Shown here piece by piece: positions 17,070-25,513 of a DNA stretch of 64,000 nucleotides. The stretch covers positions 124,001 to 188,000 of the forward strand of contig JAEWUM010000015.1 in assembly GCA_023459355.1 (NCBI GenBank), given 5' to 3'. The position numbers were made by a program, and so were the translations under genes. This DNA comes from Bacteroidota bacterium. Its GTDB lineage: Bacteria > Bacteroidota > Bacteroidia > Bacteroidales > Paludibacteraceae. The notes under the pieces were generated by a model, which worked only from the letters and a program-made list of their open reading frames with translations, ran no database searches and had not been told where the DNA came from. Within the stretch, counting starts at the first letter, position 1, and each line of letters begins with the position of its first letter.

Positions 17070-18107
17070 ATGGTGGAAAAACAAAGCGCTGTCTTATTGA
17101 TTTTTACGGGAGGAACCATCTCTATGTCGGAAAATCCGGCAACCGGAGCATTGCGACCGATTGATTTCGAGCGACTTCAGGAATTGATGCCGGAGCTGAA
17201 ACAAACCGGAATCCACATCAAAAGCATTCCGTTTCTTCCGCTTATCGATTCGTCTGATGTGCATCCCGTCACCTGGGAGAAGATTGCACTTTGTATCGAA
17301 GAAAACTATGCTGATTTCGATGGTTTTGTTGTTTTGCATGGTACCGATACGATGGCTTATTCAGCATCTGCTCTGAGTTTCATGCTTCAAAATCTATCGA
17401 AACCGGTTATTTTCACCGGAGCGCAACTTCCCATCGGCATGATGCGCTCGGATGCCAAAGAGAATCTGTTGACAGCCATTGAAATTGCAGCAGCAAAAGA
17501 ACACGGACAAGCAATTGTTCCCGAAGTTTGTATCTTTTTTGAAGATACACTCTTCCGCGGTAACCGTACAACAAAAAAGAACGCGGAACATTTCAACGCT
17601 TTTCACTCATATAATTATCCACCATTGGCGAAAGCGGGGGTACACATTAAGTATTTCAGGAATTACATTCATTATCCGGAACCAAATGCCCGGTTGAGAC
17701 TAAGGCTTAATACCGATCCAAATATCGTGGTACTGAAGCTCTTTCCCGGAATTTCTGAAATTGTCGTTCAATCCATATTAAATACGCCCGGATTAAAAGC
17801 AGTAGTGTTGGAAAGTTTTGGGGCAGGCAATGCACCGCGACGCATCTGGCTTCACGAGGCCCTGAAATCTGCCAATGAAAAAGGTATTATCATCGTGAAT
17901 AAATCGCAATGCAGTACAGGTACGGTTGAGATGGGGCGTTACGAAACAAGTCTGAATCTGTTAAATGCAGGAGTTATCAGTGCTTACGACTCTACAACTG
18001 AAGCGCTTGTCACTAAACTGATGTATTTATTAGGAGAGTACAGTACGGTCGAAGAAGTGAAAAAATGGTTGGCGGTAAGTATCAGTGGAGAAATGACGTT
18101 AAATTAG
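17070..18107 (+). CDS. ansA: Type I L-asparaginase
   Basis: A 345-residue cytoplasmic asparaginase that hydrolyses asparagine to aspartate and ammonia. The two catalytic threonines are in TGGTIS (Thr16) near the N-terminus and HGTDTM (about residues 88-93), and DSSDVHP supplies substrate contacts. There is no signal peptide, as expected for type I. The frame is open for 49 codons further upstream, but a -7 promoter box lies within that stretch and the family begins directly before the TGGTIS strand, so ATG 17070 is preferred. Confidence 0.92.
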   Translation: MVEKQSAVLLIFTGGTISMSENPATGALRPIDFERLQELMPELKQTGIHIKSIPFLPLIDSSDVHPVTWEKIALCIEENYADFDGFVVLHGTDTMAYSASALSFMLQNLSKPVIFTGAQLPIGMMRSDAKENLLTAIEIAAAKEHGQAIVPEVCIFFEDTLFRGNRTTKKNAEHFNAFHSYNYPPLAKAGVHIKYFRNYIHYPEPNARLRLRLNTDPNIVVLKLFPGISEIVVQSILNTPGLKAVVLESFGAGNAPRRIWLHEALKSANEKGIIIVNKSQCSTGTVEMGRYETSLNLLNAGVISAYDSTTEALVTKLMYLLGEYSTVEEVKKWLAVSISGEMTLN

Positions 18108-18200
18108 CTAATAGCGAAAAGCGAAGAACGAAAAGCAGAAAGCGGATAATAAGAAAAAGCGTTTTAAATTTATGACATTATTTTAAAATGGATAGTTTTT

Positions 18201-18932
18201 ATGGGGAATTTTGCAAAATGGATTGGTGGTGGTTTGGGTTGGGCTTTTGGTGGCCCAATTGGTGCGATTATAGGATTTGCGCTGGGTTCATTGTTTGGTG
18301 AAAGCACAACAACCAGTAGCACTGATACGCAAAAACGACGCACCACTGAACGTGATTTCAAGGCCAGTCTGCTGGTGATGATTGCTTGTGTTATGAAAGC
18401 AGATGGCAGGGTGCAAAAAGCGGAATTAGATGTGGTCAAGCGTTTTCTTGTTGCCAACTTTGGTGAAGAGGGAGCCCTGGAAGCGCTTCAGATATTAAAA
18501 AAGTTATTAGACCAACCCATCAACGAAGTCGAAGTTGCACAGCAAATCAATCTGTATATGAATTATTCGGCCAAGTTACAGTTAATTCGCTTCTTGTTTG
18601 ATTTAGCCTACGCTGATGGAGATGTTAACGCCCCGGAATTACAGGTTATCCGACGTATTTCCGGAATTTTCGGCATTAGCAATGTAGAATTTGAATCGCT
18701 TAAGGCTCCTTACGTTAAAGATGTGGATGAAAACTGGGCTTTTAAAGCGTTAGAAATTGAAACAACAGCAACCAATGATGATATCAAAAAAGCATATCGC
18801 AGGATGGCTATGAAATACCATCCTGATAAAGTAGCCAATCTGGGTGATGATATTAAAAAATCGGCCACTGAAAAGTTCAGGGCAGTGAATGAGGCTTATG
18901 AACATTTGAAAAAACAACGGAATTTCACATAG
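18201..18932 (+). CDS. djlA: TerB-DnaJ co-chaperone (DjlA-like)
   Basis: A 243-residue protein with a Gly/Ala-rich hydrophobic N-terminus (residues 8-33, probably membrane-inserting), a TerB-like all-helical domain (about 50-165), and a C-terminal J domain with the HPD motif in KYHPDKV. The J domain should stimulate the ATPase of DnaK. This order of membrane segment, TerB and DnaJ is that of DjlA. It is followed by a DUF2007 gene 11 bp later. Confidence 0.85.
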   Translation: MGNFAKWIGGGLGWAFGGPIGAIIGFALGSLFGESTTTSSTDTQKRRTTERDFKASLLVMIACVMKADGRVQKAELDVVKRFLVANFGEEGALEALQILKKLLDQPINEVEVAQQINLYMNYSAKLQLIRFLFDLAYADGDVNAPELQVIRRISGIFGISNVEFESLKAPYVKDVDENWAFKALEIETTATNDDIKKAYRRMAMKYHPDKVANLGDDIKKSATEKFRAVNEAYEHLKKQRNFT

Positions 18933-18943
18933 AAAAATTGATT

Positions 18944-19228
18944 ATGAATCAGTTAATTACAATCAGAACATTTAGTAGTTCGATAGATGCTGAAATGGTG
19001 AGATCTTATTTAGAATCTTTAGGTGTCAACTGTTATATCAAAGATGAATTTATCAACAGAGCTTATGTTCCAAATGTAGCAGGAGGAGTTAAACTTCAGG
19101 TAGAGGAAGAAAATCTTGAAACAGCGATTATGCTCCTTAAGGATGGAGGTTATCTTACTGATAAAGATCTCGAGCCGTCATCGGAATATAAATTCATTGA
19201 GAAAATAATCGCTAAATTCACAAAATAA
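18944..19228 (+). CDS. DUF2007 protein
   Basis: A 94-residue protein. TIRTFSSSIDAEMVRSYLESLGV followed by a short domain with VAGGVKLQVEEENLETAIMLL is the layout of DUF2007, a small ferredoxin-fold domain thought to be a signalling module that binds small ligands. There are no cysteines except one at CYIKDE and no export signal. I chose ATG 18944; the six upstream bases only add a TTG codon and one Ile. It sits between djlA and a flippase gene in the same direction, with gaps of 11 and 18 bp, so the three may be one operon. Confidence 0.75.
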   Translation: MNQLITIRTFSSSIDAEMVRSYLESLGVNCYIKDEFINRAYVPNVAGGVKLQVEEENLETAIMLLKDGGYLTDKDLEPSSEYKFIEKIIAKFTK

Positions 19229-19246
19229 GGTAAACTTTGTTGTAAT

Positions 19247-20740
19247 ATGGCAGAGCGAAAAATGCAAAATCTGGCGAAAGAAACCGCCATTTATGGGATT
19301 AGCAGTATCTTGGGAAAATTCCTTAACTGGCTGTTGGTGCCACTCTATACATACGTACTGACAGGTTCTGCCGATTATGGGGTAGTGGCGAACTTATATG
19401 CCTGGACTGCGCTGTTGCTCGTTATCCTGACTTATGGTATGGAAACCGGCTTCTTCCGTTTTGCCAATAAACATACTGAAATTGCATCCAGGGTTTATGG
19501 AAATACAATTATTTCTGTCGGGTTTACTTCCCTGATTTTTGCTGTATTGTGTGTCGTTTTTGCACAGCCTATTGCTGATTTACTGGGTTATTCTTCCAAC
19601 CCGGAATACATCGTTATGCTTGGTGTTGTTGTTGCGATGGATGCTTTTGGATCTATCCCCTTTGCCTATTTACGTTATAAGTCTCGTCCGATTAAGTTTG
19701 CGGCATTGAAACTGCTGATGATTTTTACGAATATCGCGTTTAATATTTTCTTTTTGGTTGTTTGTCCGTGGCTGATGGAGAAAAGTCCGGACTTAATTGA
19801 TTGGTTTTATGATCCACATTATGGTGTTGGTTATGTCTTTATTGCCAATGTAATTCAAACAGTAGTTGTGACGGTTGCCTTATTGCCTGATGTGTTTAAG
19901 GCTGAATTCAAATTTGATTTTCATTTGTTGAAACAAATCCTGCGTTATTCGCTGCCATTGTTAGTATTAGGCATTGCCGGAATTATGAATCAAACCCTCG
20001 ATAAGATTATCTTTCCCTTTTTAATCGAAGATCCTGAGTTGGCAAAGTCCGAGCTGGGGATTTATTCTGCCTGCTTCAAAATTTCAATGGTTATGATGAT
20101 GTTTACCCAGGCATTTCGCTATGCTTACGAGCCATTCATATTTGCTCAACATAAAGATAAAAACAGCAAAGAGGCTTATGCTGATGCCATGAAGTTTTTT
20201 ATTATCTTTTCTTTACTGATATTTCTGGGGATGGTGTTTTATCTGGATATATTCAAATTCATCATTCACAGAGATTATTGGGCAGGACTGAAAGTAATTC
20301 CAATCGTATTGTTCTCTTATATTTTTCAGGGTGTTTTCTTTAATTTATCGTTGTGGTATAAACTAACGGATAAAACAATGTATGGTGCGTGGTTTTCTAT
20401 CATCGGGGCAGTCATAACCATAGCCATCAATGTAATCTTTGTTCCGGTATTCAGTTATATGGCTTCTGCCTGGGCGGCTTTTGCCTGTTATTTCGTGATG
20501 ATGTTGCTCTCTTATTTTTATGGTCAGAAACACATGCCGATTAATTATCATCTGAAATCTATTGCAACTTATACAGCATTGGCGATTGGACTGTACATCA
20601 TAAGTCTGTTTGTCAACACCCCATTCCCGGTTTTGAATTTCTCAATAAAGACGGTGCTGCTCGTGATTTTTATGGTGTATCTTTTTAAACATGATTTACC
20701 ATTAAGCAAAATTCCGTTCATCAAAAAGTTTATAAGATAA
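19247..20740 (+). CDS. Oligosaccharide flippase (MATE/Wzx-like)
   Basis: A 497-residue integral membrane protein with about 12-14 hydrophobic helices spread over the whole length. The start (LAKETAIYGISSILGKFLNWLLVPLYTYVL) is the typical first helix of the MOP-superfamily polysaccharide flippases that move lipid-linked sugars across the inner membrane. No sugar-synthesis genes are nearby, so the substrate is unknown; it may serve O-antigen, capsule or a lipid-linked cell-wall precursor. Confidence 0.85.
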   Translation: MAERKMQNLAKETAIYGISSILGKFLNWLLVPLYTYVLTGSADYGVVANLYAWTALLLVILTYGMETGFFRFANKHTEIASRVYGNTIISVGFTSLIFAVLCVVFAQPIADLLGYSSNPEYIVMLGVVVAMDAFGSIPFAYLRYKSRPIKFAALKLLMIFTNIAFNIFFLVVCPWLMEKSPDLIDWFYDPHYGVGYVFIANVIQTVVVTVALLPDVFKAEFKFDFHLLKQILRYSLPLLVLGIAGIMNQTLDKIIFPFLIEDPELAKSELGIYSACFKISMVMMMFTQAFRYAYEPFIFAQHKDKNSKEAYADAMKFFIIFSLLIFLGMVFYLDIFKFIIHRDYWAGLKVIPIVLFSYIFQGVFFNLSLWYKLTDKTMYGAWFSIIGAVITIAINVIFVPVFSYMASAWAAFACYFVMMLLSYFYGQKHMPINYHLKSIATYTALAIGLYIISLFVNTPFPVLNFSIKTVLLVIFMVYLFKHDLPLSKIPFIKKFIR

Positions 20741-20791
20741 ATAAATCGTTAACTAATTTCATACTAAGTTAGCATATAACCACTTTAGTCT

Positions 20792-21430
20792 CTATTTCCT
20801 TCCGAAATCAGCCGGAATTTCTCCCCAGGCTTCGGTGTGCCATTTCAAGATTTCAGTTGAATAATCATTTTCGGCCAGCCATTTTTCAGCACGTGCGATG
20901 AGTTCAAAAAGCATTTCATTCAGCGGAGTTCTATTTAATTCTGTTTTTGCTTTTTTCTTTTTTACCCATGCCTGTGCCGTTTTACTATCAGTATATAGGG
21001 GCAATGATAGATTTTTTTGTTTTAAAAGTGCGAGACCATGCACAAGAGCCAGAAATTCTCCTACATTATTTGTTCCGTCTTCGAACGGTCCTTGTTTAAA
21101 GATTACTTCACCGGTTTTGGTGTAAACTCCCTGATATTCCATCACGCCGGGGTTTCCGCTGCAGGCTGCATCTACCGATAAGCTATCCATTATCGGTATG
21201 CCATATTTCGCGATAAGTTGTTCGTCTGGCTTCTTTGTTTTGGCATTTTTACCAATATAATCCCAACAGGGAGAGGCCATGGCTTCTTTCGCTTCGGCCT
21301 CGGTTTCAAAACCTTTATATTTTGCACCGGCATATCCGTGAATTTGTTGTTTGCATTCCTCCCACGACTTGTATATGCCGGGTTCTTTGCCATCCCACAC
21401 CACGAAAAATTTATTTTTGGATTTTGCCAT
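20792..21430 (-). CDS. rnhA: Ribonuclease HI with viroplasmin domain
   Basis: A 212-residue protein. Residues 1-50 form the caulimovirus viroplasmin/RNase HI N-terminal domain (KFFVVWDGKEPGIY...CKQQIHGYAGAKYKGF), which binds RNA/DNA hybrids. The catalytic domain shows the expected acidic residues in VDAACSGNPG, NVGEFLAL, YTDSKTA and the final PADFGRK. It removes RNA from RNA/DNA hybrids during replication. This two-domain form is common in Bacteroidales. The start codon region overlaps the promoter of the divergent tRNA-Arg gene. Confidence 0.9.
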   Translation of the reverse strand: MAKSKNKFFVVWDGKEPGIYKSWEECKQQIHGYAGAKYKGFETEAEAKEAMASPCWDYIGKNAKTKKPDEQLIAKYGIPIMDSLSVDAACSGNPGVMEYQGVYTKTGEVIFKQGPFEDGTNNVGEFLALVHGLALLKQKNLSLPLYTDSKTAQAWVKKKKAKTELNRTPLNEMLFELIARAEKWLAENDYSTEILKWHTEAWGEIPADFGRK

Positions 21431-21446
21431 AATTATTGTACTTTTG
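21416..21446 (+). promoter_or_regulatory. Full promoter of tRNA-Arg
   Basis: TTTG (21416-21419), 19 bases, then TACTTTTG (21439-21446): a complete Bacteroidota -33/-7 promoter ending 18 bp before the tRNA. Part of it lies inside the first codons of rnhA. Confidence 0.65.
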
Positions 21447-21464
21447 TATCACTTTTTAAAAGTT

Positions 21465-21536
21465 GGCCCTGTAGTTCAATGGATAGAACGGAAGTTTCCT
21501 AAACTTTAGATTCGAGTTCGATTCTCGGCGGGGCTA
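21465..21536 (+). tRNA. tRNA-Arg (anticodon CCT)
   Basis: A full cloverleaf can be drawn: acceptor GGCCCTG pairs with CGGGGCT (two G.U pairs), D stem GTTC/GAAC, anticodon stem GAAGT/ACTTT with loop TTCCTAA (anticodon CCT at 21498-21500), T stem TCGAG/CTCGG around TTCGATT, and discriminator A at 21536. CCA is not encoded. It reads the arginine codon AGG. Its last three bases overlap the stop codon of the ABC ATPase gene on the other strand. Confidence 0.93.
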
Positions 21537-22184
21537 CAAAATCAAACCATCTTTCATTTCTATTACTCTGTCTGATAAGGCTGCCAGCTCTTTGTCATGT
21601 GTTACAATTACAATGGTCAGCCCGAATTTATCCCGCAAATCGAACAGTAGTTTATGTAATTCTTCCTTGTTTTTGGTATCTAAACTTCCGGATGGCTCAT
21701 CTGCTAAAATGATTTTAGGATCATTAATCAGGGCGCGTGCAACCGCAACACGCTGCTTTTCTCCGCCCGATAGTTCAGATGGTTTATGTTCAAGCCGGTC
21801 ACTTAATTGCAGGTAATGTAGCAATTCTTCTGCTTTTTGTTTCGCTTTTTTGTTGTTCTGATTGGCAATCAGGGCAGGTATCATCACATTTTCAAGTGCT
21901 GTAAATTCGGGCAACAACTGATGAAACTGAAAGACAAACCCGATTTGCCGGTTTCTGAATACTGCCTGTTGTTGTTCATTCATTTTACCGATATCCTGTC
22001 CGTCAACCTTCACCATGCCCTGATTAGGCTTGTCAAGTGTTCCGAGTATTTGCAATAAAGTTGTTTTTCCGGCGCCACTGGGACCGACAATTGAAACAAT
22101 TTCGCCAGCCTTTATGTTTAAATTGACGCCTTTCAGGACTTCAAGTTCATCGAAACTTTTGTGAATATTAGTTGCTTGTATCAT
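21534..22184 (-). CDS. ABC transporter ATP-binding protein (LolD-like)
   Basis: A 216-residue ABC ATPase. Walker A GPSGAGKTT (residues 34-42), signature LSGGEKQRVAVARAL, Walker B IILADEPSGSLD and the switch histidine in IVIVTHD are all present. Short length and sequence place it in the LolD/MacB/FtsE group that drives lipoprotein release or mechano-transmission; the partner permease is not in the window. I chose ATG 22184: the frame extends to 22217, but a -7 promoter box (22205-22212) lies inside that extension. The stop codon overlaps the 3' end of tRNA-Arg by three bases. Confidence 0.87.
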   Translation of the reverse strand: MIQATNIHKSFDELEVLKGVNLNIKAGEIVSIVGPSGAGKTTLLQILGTLDKPNQGMVKVDGQDIGKMNEQQQAVFRNRQIGFVFQFHQLLPEFTALENVMIPALIANQNNKKAKQKAEELLHYLQLSDRLEHKPSELSGGEKQRVAVARALINDPKIILADEPSGSLDTKNKEELHKLLFDLRDKFGLTIVIVTHDKELAALSDRVIEMKDGLIL

Positions 22185-22204
22185 ATTAAATGAATTATTG
22201 GTTA

Positions 22205-22212
22205 CAAAGTTA
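22205..22212 (-). promoter_or_regulatory. -7 promoter box of the LolD-like gene
   Basis: TAACTTTG on the minus strand, exact TAnnTTTG, 20 bp upstream of ATG 22184. Confidence 0.55.
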
Positions 22213-22245
22213 ACCATAAATGCAGAATTTATATCTATAAAAAGT

Positions 22246-22253
22246 TATTTTTG
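22246..22253 (+). promoter_or_regulatory. -7 promoter box of the YgjP-like gene
   Basis: TATTTTTG, exact TAnnTTTG, 23 bp before the ATG at 22277, divergent from the LolD-like promoter. Confidence 0.55.
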
Positions 22254-22276
22254 CATCTTAAATCAGTTGAATCTTC

Positions 22277-22975
22277 ATGCGCGAACTGAATGTTTTTGGG
22301 AAAGTAGAGTTTGTTAGAAGCAACCGTGCCCATCGCATCACGGTCAAAATCTTGTCTGATGGCTTGAGGGTTAGCCTGCCTTACCGTAGCAGCGAAATAG
22401 AAGCAACGCGTTTTATCCTGAAGAATCAACAGACGATTTTATCGAAACAGGCGCGCATCCGGGCAAAGCGTGTCAACACCCTTGTCACAACCGAAAAGGA
22501 AATAAACACACGTACATTTACAATCAAAGCAAAATACACCAATCGCTCAGATGTATTCTTTAGTCTGAAAGACGGTTTTCTATGGATAGAAATCCCCGAA
22601 GAAGCAGACATAAGCACTCCGCAGGTTCAGGAAATTTGCTGGAATGGCATCAATTATTTTCTGAAAAAGGAAGCAAAAAGAATACTTTCCGATCAGGTGA
22701 AGGTGCTTGCTGATCAGTACGGGTTTAAATACTCAAGCGTTAAAATACAATCCAGTAAAACCCGCTGGGGTAGTTGCTCCAAAACGCGAAATATCAATTT
22801 GTCGTTTTACCTGATGTTATTGCCCTCACATTTAGCTGACTATGTAATCCTTCACGAACTTTGTCACACCGTGGAAATGAATCATGGCGAACGTTTCTGG
22901 AAACTGATGGATGACGTTACAGGCGGAAAAACAAAAAAATTACGGGCAGAAATGAAAAGGTTTGCGATACCTTAA
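22277..22975 (+). CDS. YgjP/DUF45-type metallopeptidase
   Basis: A 232-residue protein. The zinc-binding helix HELCHTVEMNH (about residues 194-204) is the HExxH-type motif of the DUF45/YgjP family (SprT/WLM-related), and SSKTRWGSCSKTRNINLS ahead of it is the conserved family strand. The N-terminal 100 residues are a beta-rich domain rich in Arg and Lys. Function is unresolved: relatives are described as metal-dependent hydrolases or proteases. No signal peptide. It stands alone with its own promoter. Confidence 0.85.
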   Translation: MRELNVFGKVEFVRSNRAHRITVKILSDGLRVSLPYRSSEIEATRFILKNQQTILSKQARIRAKRVNTLVTTEKEINTRTFTIKAKYTNRSDVFFSLKDGFLWIEIPEEADISTPQVQEICWNGINYFLKKEAKRILSDQVKVLADQYGFKYSSVKIQSSKTRWGSCSKTRNINLSFYLMLLPSHLADYVILHELCHTVEMNHGERFWKLMDDVTGGKTKKLRAEMKRFAIP

Positions 22976-23059
22976 TCAGGCGAAAAACTGAAAACGGAGA
23001 GCGGAGAACAAGTTAGTAATAACGAGTGTAAAACTTATTTGAATTACTTAGCAAGGGTA

Positions 23060-23136
23060 TAAAAAGCAAGAAGGGCTGTCATCACGACAACCCAATCTTT
23101 TTTTGTTAACCTTAAATCTAATACTATGAAAAAATC
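23060..23136 (-). ncRNA. Predicted orphan small RNA (about 75 nt)
   Basis: On the minus strand a complete promoter (TTTG-N20-TATCTTTG) predicts a start near 23136. The transcript would run for about 45 nt and end in a hairpin (GGGTTGTC, five-base loop, GACAGCCC) followed by a T-rich tail near 23060-23072. Its complement, with TTAACCTTAAATCTAATAC before an ATG, looks like the leader-plus-start arrangement that I recall ahead of susC-like genes, where short antisense RNAs occur. Here no susC follows. The RNA class is therefore inferred, not recognised. Confidence 0.5.
23073..23104. terminator. Hairpin with T-tracts on both sides
   Basis: GGGCTGTC (23073-23080) and GACAACCC (23086-23093) form an eight-base stem with one mismatch on the plus strand (a G.U pair on the minus strand). 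A T-run follows on the plus strand at 23097-23104, and a shorter T-rich stretch lies on the minus-strand side. Confidence 0.65.
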
Positions 23137-23142
23137 ACGATG

Positions 23143-23174
23143 CAAAGATAAGGCGTTTGAACCAATCTTGCAAA
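23143..23174 (-). promoter_or_regulatory. Consensus promoter of the predicted small RNA
   Basis: On the minus strand: TTTG at 23171-23174, exactly 20 bases, then TATCTTTG at 23143-23150. One of the best promoter matches in the window, yet it faces away from metG and into no annotated gene. Confidence 0.65.
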
Positions 23175-23403
23175 TAATATTCTCAAAAAAGGTGTTTTAT
23201 AACATAATTTTAACACTTCTCAGGGATTGTTTTCAATTCAGGGCTCTTTAGTACGTGTTTTTTAGGTTTGTTTGCGAAAAAAATCTGTTTAGTTTTTAGG
23301 TTCAACATTAAAAATTATTATTACATTTCATTTGCTCTTGTGCGGCGTGTTATCTGTGTGTAAATAATGCCTTAGAATCATCTGCTTTCTCCCGATTTTT
23401 TTG

Positions 23404-23411
23404 TATTTTTG
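23404..23411 (+). promoter_or_regulatory. -7 promoter box of metG
   Basis: TATTTTTG, exact TAnnTTTG, 21 bp before the ATG at 23433; it lies inside the longer open frame and so supports that start. Confidence 0.55.
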
Positions 23412-23432
23412 CCGCCTGTTAAAATAATTAAT

Positions 23433-25472
23433 ATGAAAGAGTTTAAGCGCACTACGGTTACATCTGCCCTTCCTTATGCCAATGGCCCGGTACATATCGG
23501 TCACCTGGCAGGGGTTTATGTGCCTGCCGATATTTATGTTCGTTATCTTCGCCTGAAAGGAGAAGAGGTGTTGTTTATCGGAGGATCTGATGAACATGGC
23601 GTGCCCATCACCATCAAAGCAAAAAAAGAAGGCGTAACACCACAAGACATTGTTGACCGCTATCATACCATCATCAAAAAATCTTTTGAAGATTTCGGAA
23701 TTTCTTTTGATGTGTATTCCCGTACGACTTCAACTACGCATAAAGAACTTGCTTCTGATATTTTCAAAACAATCTATGAAAAAGGCGGGTTTATCGAGCA
23801 AAGTTCGGAACAGTATTACGATGAAAAAGCGCAACAGTTTTTGGCCGACCGCTACATTACGGGTAAATGTCCGCATTGTGGCAACGAAAATGCCTATGGA
23901 GATCAGTGCGAATCCTGCGGGACTTCATTAAACCCAACCGACCTCATCAATCCCAAATCAGCCATTAGCGGAAGTACGCCGATAATGAAAGAGACGAAGC
24001 ATTGGTACTTGCCGCTCGATCAGCATGAAACCTGGTTACGTAAATGGATTCTGGAAGATCACAAAGAGTGGAAACCGAACGTGTATGGTCAGTGCAAAAG
24101 CTGGTTGGATATGGGTTTGCAACCTCGTGCGGTAAGCCGTGACCTTGACTGGGGTATTCCGGTGCCGGTGGAAGGTGCGGAAGGAAAAGTGCTTTATGTT
24201 TGGTTTGATGCTCCTATCGGTTATATTTCGAATACGAAAGAATTATTGCCGGATAGTTGGGAGAAATGGTGGAAAGAGGAAGATACCCGTTTACTACATT
24301 TCATCGGAAAAGATAATATCGTTTTTCATTGTATCGTATTTCCAGCCATGCTGAAAGCAGAAGGTAGCTACATCCTGCCGGAGAATGTACCGGCAAATGA
24401 GTTTCTCAATCTGGAAGGAGATAAAATTTCGACCTCCCGCAACTGGGCGGTTTGGTTGCATGAATATCTCGAAGAATTTCCCGGCAAACAGGATGTGTTG
24501 CGTTATGTGCTGACAGCCAATGCGCCCGAAACCAAAGACAATGACTTTACCTGGAAAGATTTTCAGGCAAGAAATAACAGTGAGTTGGTTGCTATTTACG
24601 GTAACTTCATCAACAGGGCATTGGTACTTACACATAAATATTTTGAAGGAAAAGTGCCGGCATTAGGTGAACTTACTGATTACGATAAGCAAACACTGGA
24701 TGAATTCGTGCATGTGAAAGCCGATGTGGAAAAATTGTTAGACAACTTCCGTTTCCGTGATGCTCAAAAAGAAGCGATGAATCTGGCCCGTATAGGGAAT
24801 AAGTATTTAGCTGATACAGAGCCCTGGAAAGTTGCCAAAACGGATATGGATCGCGTGGCGACTATCATGCATTTGAGTTTGCAGATTGCAGCCAATTTGG
24901 CCATTGCTTTTGAGCCATTTTTACCATTTTCGTCAGCAAAACTGCGTTGTATGCTGAATCTGAATGCATTCGACTGGAAAGAATTGGGTCGTACCGATTT
25001 GTTGAAAGCCGGAGATCAATTGGGTACACCTGAACTGCTATTCGAAAAGATTGAAGACACCACCATCGAAGCACAAGTACAAAAACTGCTTGATACCAAA
25101 AAAGCCAACGAAACGGCTGCCTGGAAAGCAAATCCGGTCAAACCAAACGTGAATTTCGAAGATTTTCAGAAAATGGATATCCGGGTTGGAGCTGTGCTTG
25201 ATTGTCAGAAAGTCCCCAAAGCGGACAAATTACTGCAATTCCGCATTGCTGATGGTCTCGAAGAACGTACCATCCTGTCCGGTATCGCGGCTTACTACCC
25301 GAATCCCGAAGAACTGATTGGGACACAAGTGTGTTTTATTGCCAATTTTGAACCACGAAAACTACGGGGGATTTTCAGTGAAGGTATGATTCTTTCTGCT
25401 GAAGATGCTGATGGTAAATTGGTGCTGATTCAGCCAAAGATAAATGTTACAAATGGTGTAGAGGTGAAATAA
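23433..25472 (+). CDS. metG: Methionyl-tRNA synthetase
   Basis: A 679-residue class I synthetase that charges initiator and elongator tRNA-Met. Visible features: HIGH-type YANGPVHIGHLAG near the N-terminus; a zinc knuckle with four Cys in CPHCG and CESCG (from about residue 146); the KMSKS equivalent KISTS near 330; an anticodon-binding helical domain; and a C-terminal tRNA-binding EMAP-like domain from about 575 (DIRVGAVLDCQKVPKADKL). This is the long dimeric form. The start at 23433 is preferred over the ATG-less extension of eight residues because of the promoter box at 23404. Confidence 0.96.
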   Translation: MKEFKRTTVTSALPYANGPVHIGHLAGVYVPADIYVRYLRLKGEEVLFIGGSDEHGVPITIKAKKEGVTPQDIVDRYHTIIKKSFEDFGISFDVYSRTTSTTHKELASDIFKTIYEKGGFIEQSSEQYYDEKAQQFLADRYITGKCPHCGNENAYGDQCESCGTSLNPTDLINPKSAISGSTPIMKETKHWYLPLDQHETWLRKWILEDHKEWKPNVYGQCKSWLDMGLQPRAVSRDLDWGIPVPVEGAEGKVLYVWFDAPIGYISNTKELLPDSWEKWWKEEDTRLLHFIGKDNIVFHCIVFPAMLKAEGSYILPENVPANEFLNLEGDKISTSRNWAVWLHEYLEEFPGKQDVLRYVLTANAPETKDNDFTWKDFQARNNSELVAIYGNFINRALVLTHKYFEGKVPALGELTDYDKQTLDEFVHVKADVEKLLDNFRFRDAQKEAMNLARIGNKYLADTEPWKVAKTDMDRVATIMHLSLQIAANLAIAFEPFLPFSSAKLRCMLNLNAFDWKELGRTDLLKAGDQLGTPELLFEKIEDTTIEAQVQKLLDTKKANETAAWKANPVKPNVNFEDFQKMDIRVGAVLDCQKVPKADKLLQFRIADGLEERTILSGIAAYYPNPEELIGTQVCFIANFEPRKLRGIFSEGMILSAEDADGKLVLIQPKINVTNGVEVK

Positions 25473-25513
25473 GTAAACAAGCCTTTTTCACTGAACAAAA
25501 CCACCCTGAATTC

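Larger units (their letters stand above)
22976..23432. other. 457-bp intergenic region with a predicted small RNA
   Basis: This gap between the YgjP-like gene and metG is AT-rich. It holds a hairpin with T-runs on both sides (23073-23104), a full minus-strand promoter (23143-23174) and the metG promoter (23404-23411). A 41-codon open frame on the plus strand starts at ATG 23126, but its translation matches no family I know. I see nothing else in 22976-23060 and 23180-23400. Confidence 0.6.

Noticed and set aside
23126..23251. 41-codon open frame starting at the ATG in the small-RNA region
   Set aside because: Its translation resembles nothing I know; the ATG is better explained as part of the susC-leader-like sequence. 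Kept only as a note.
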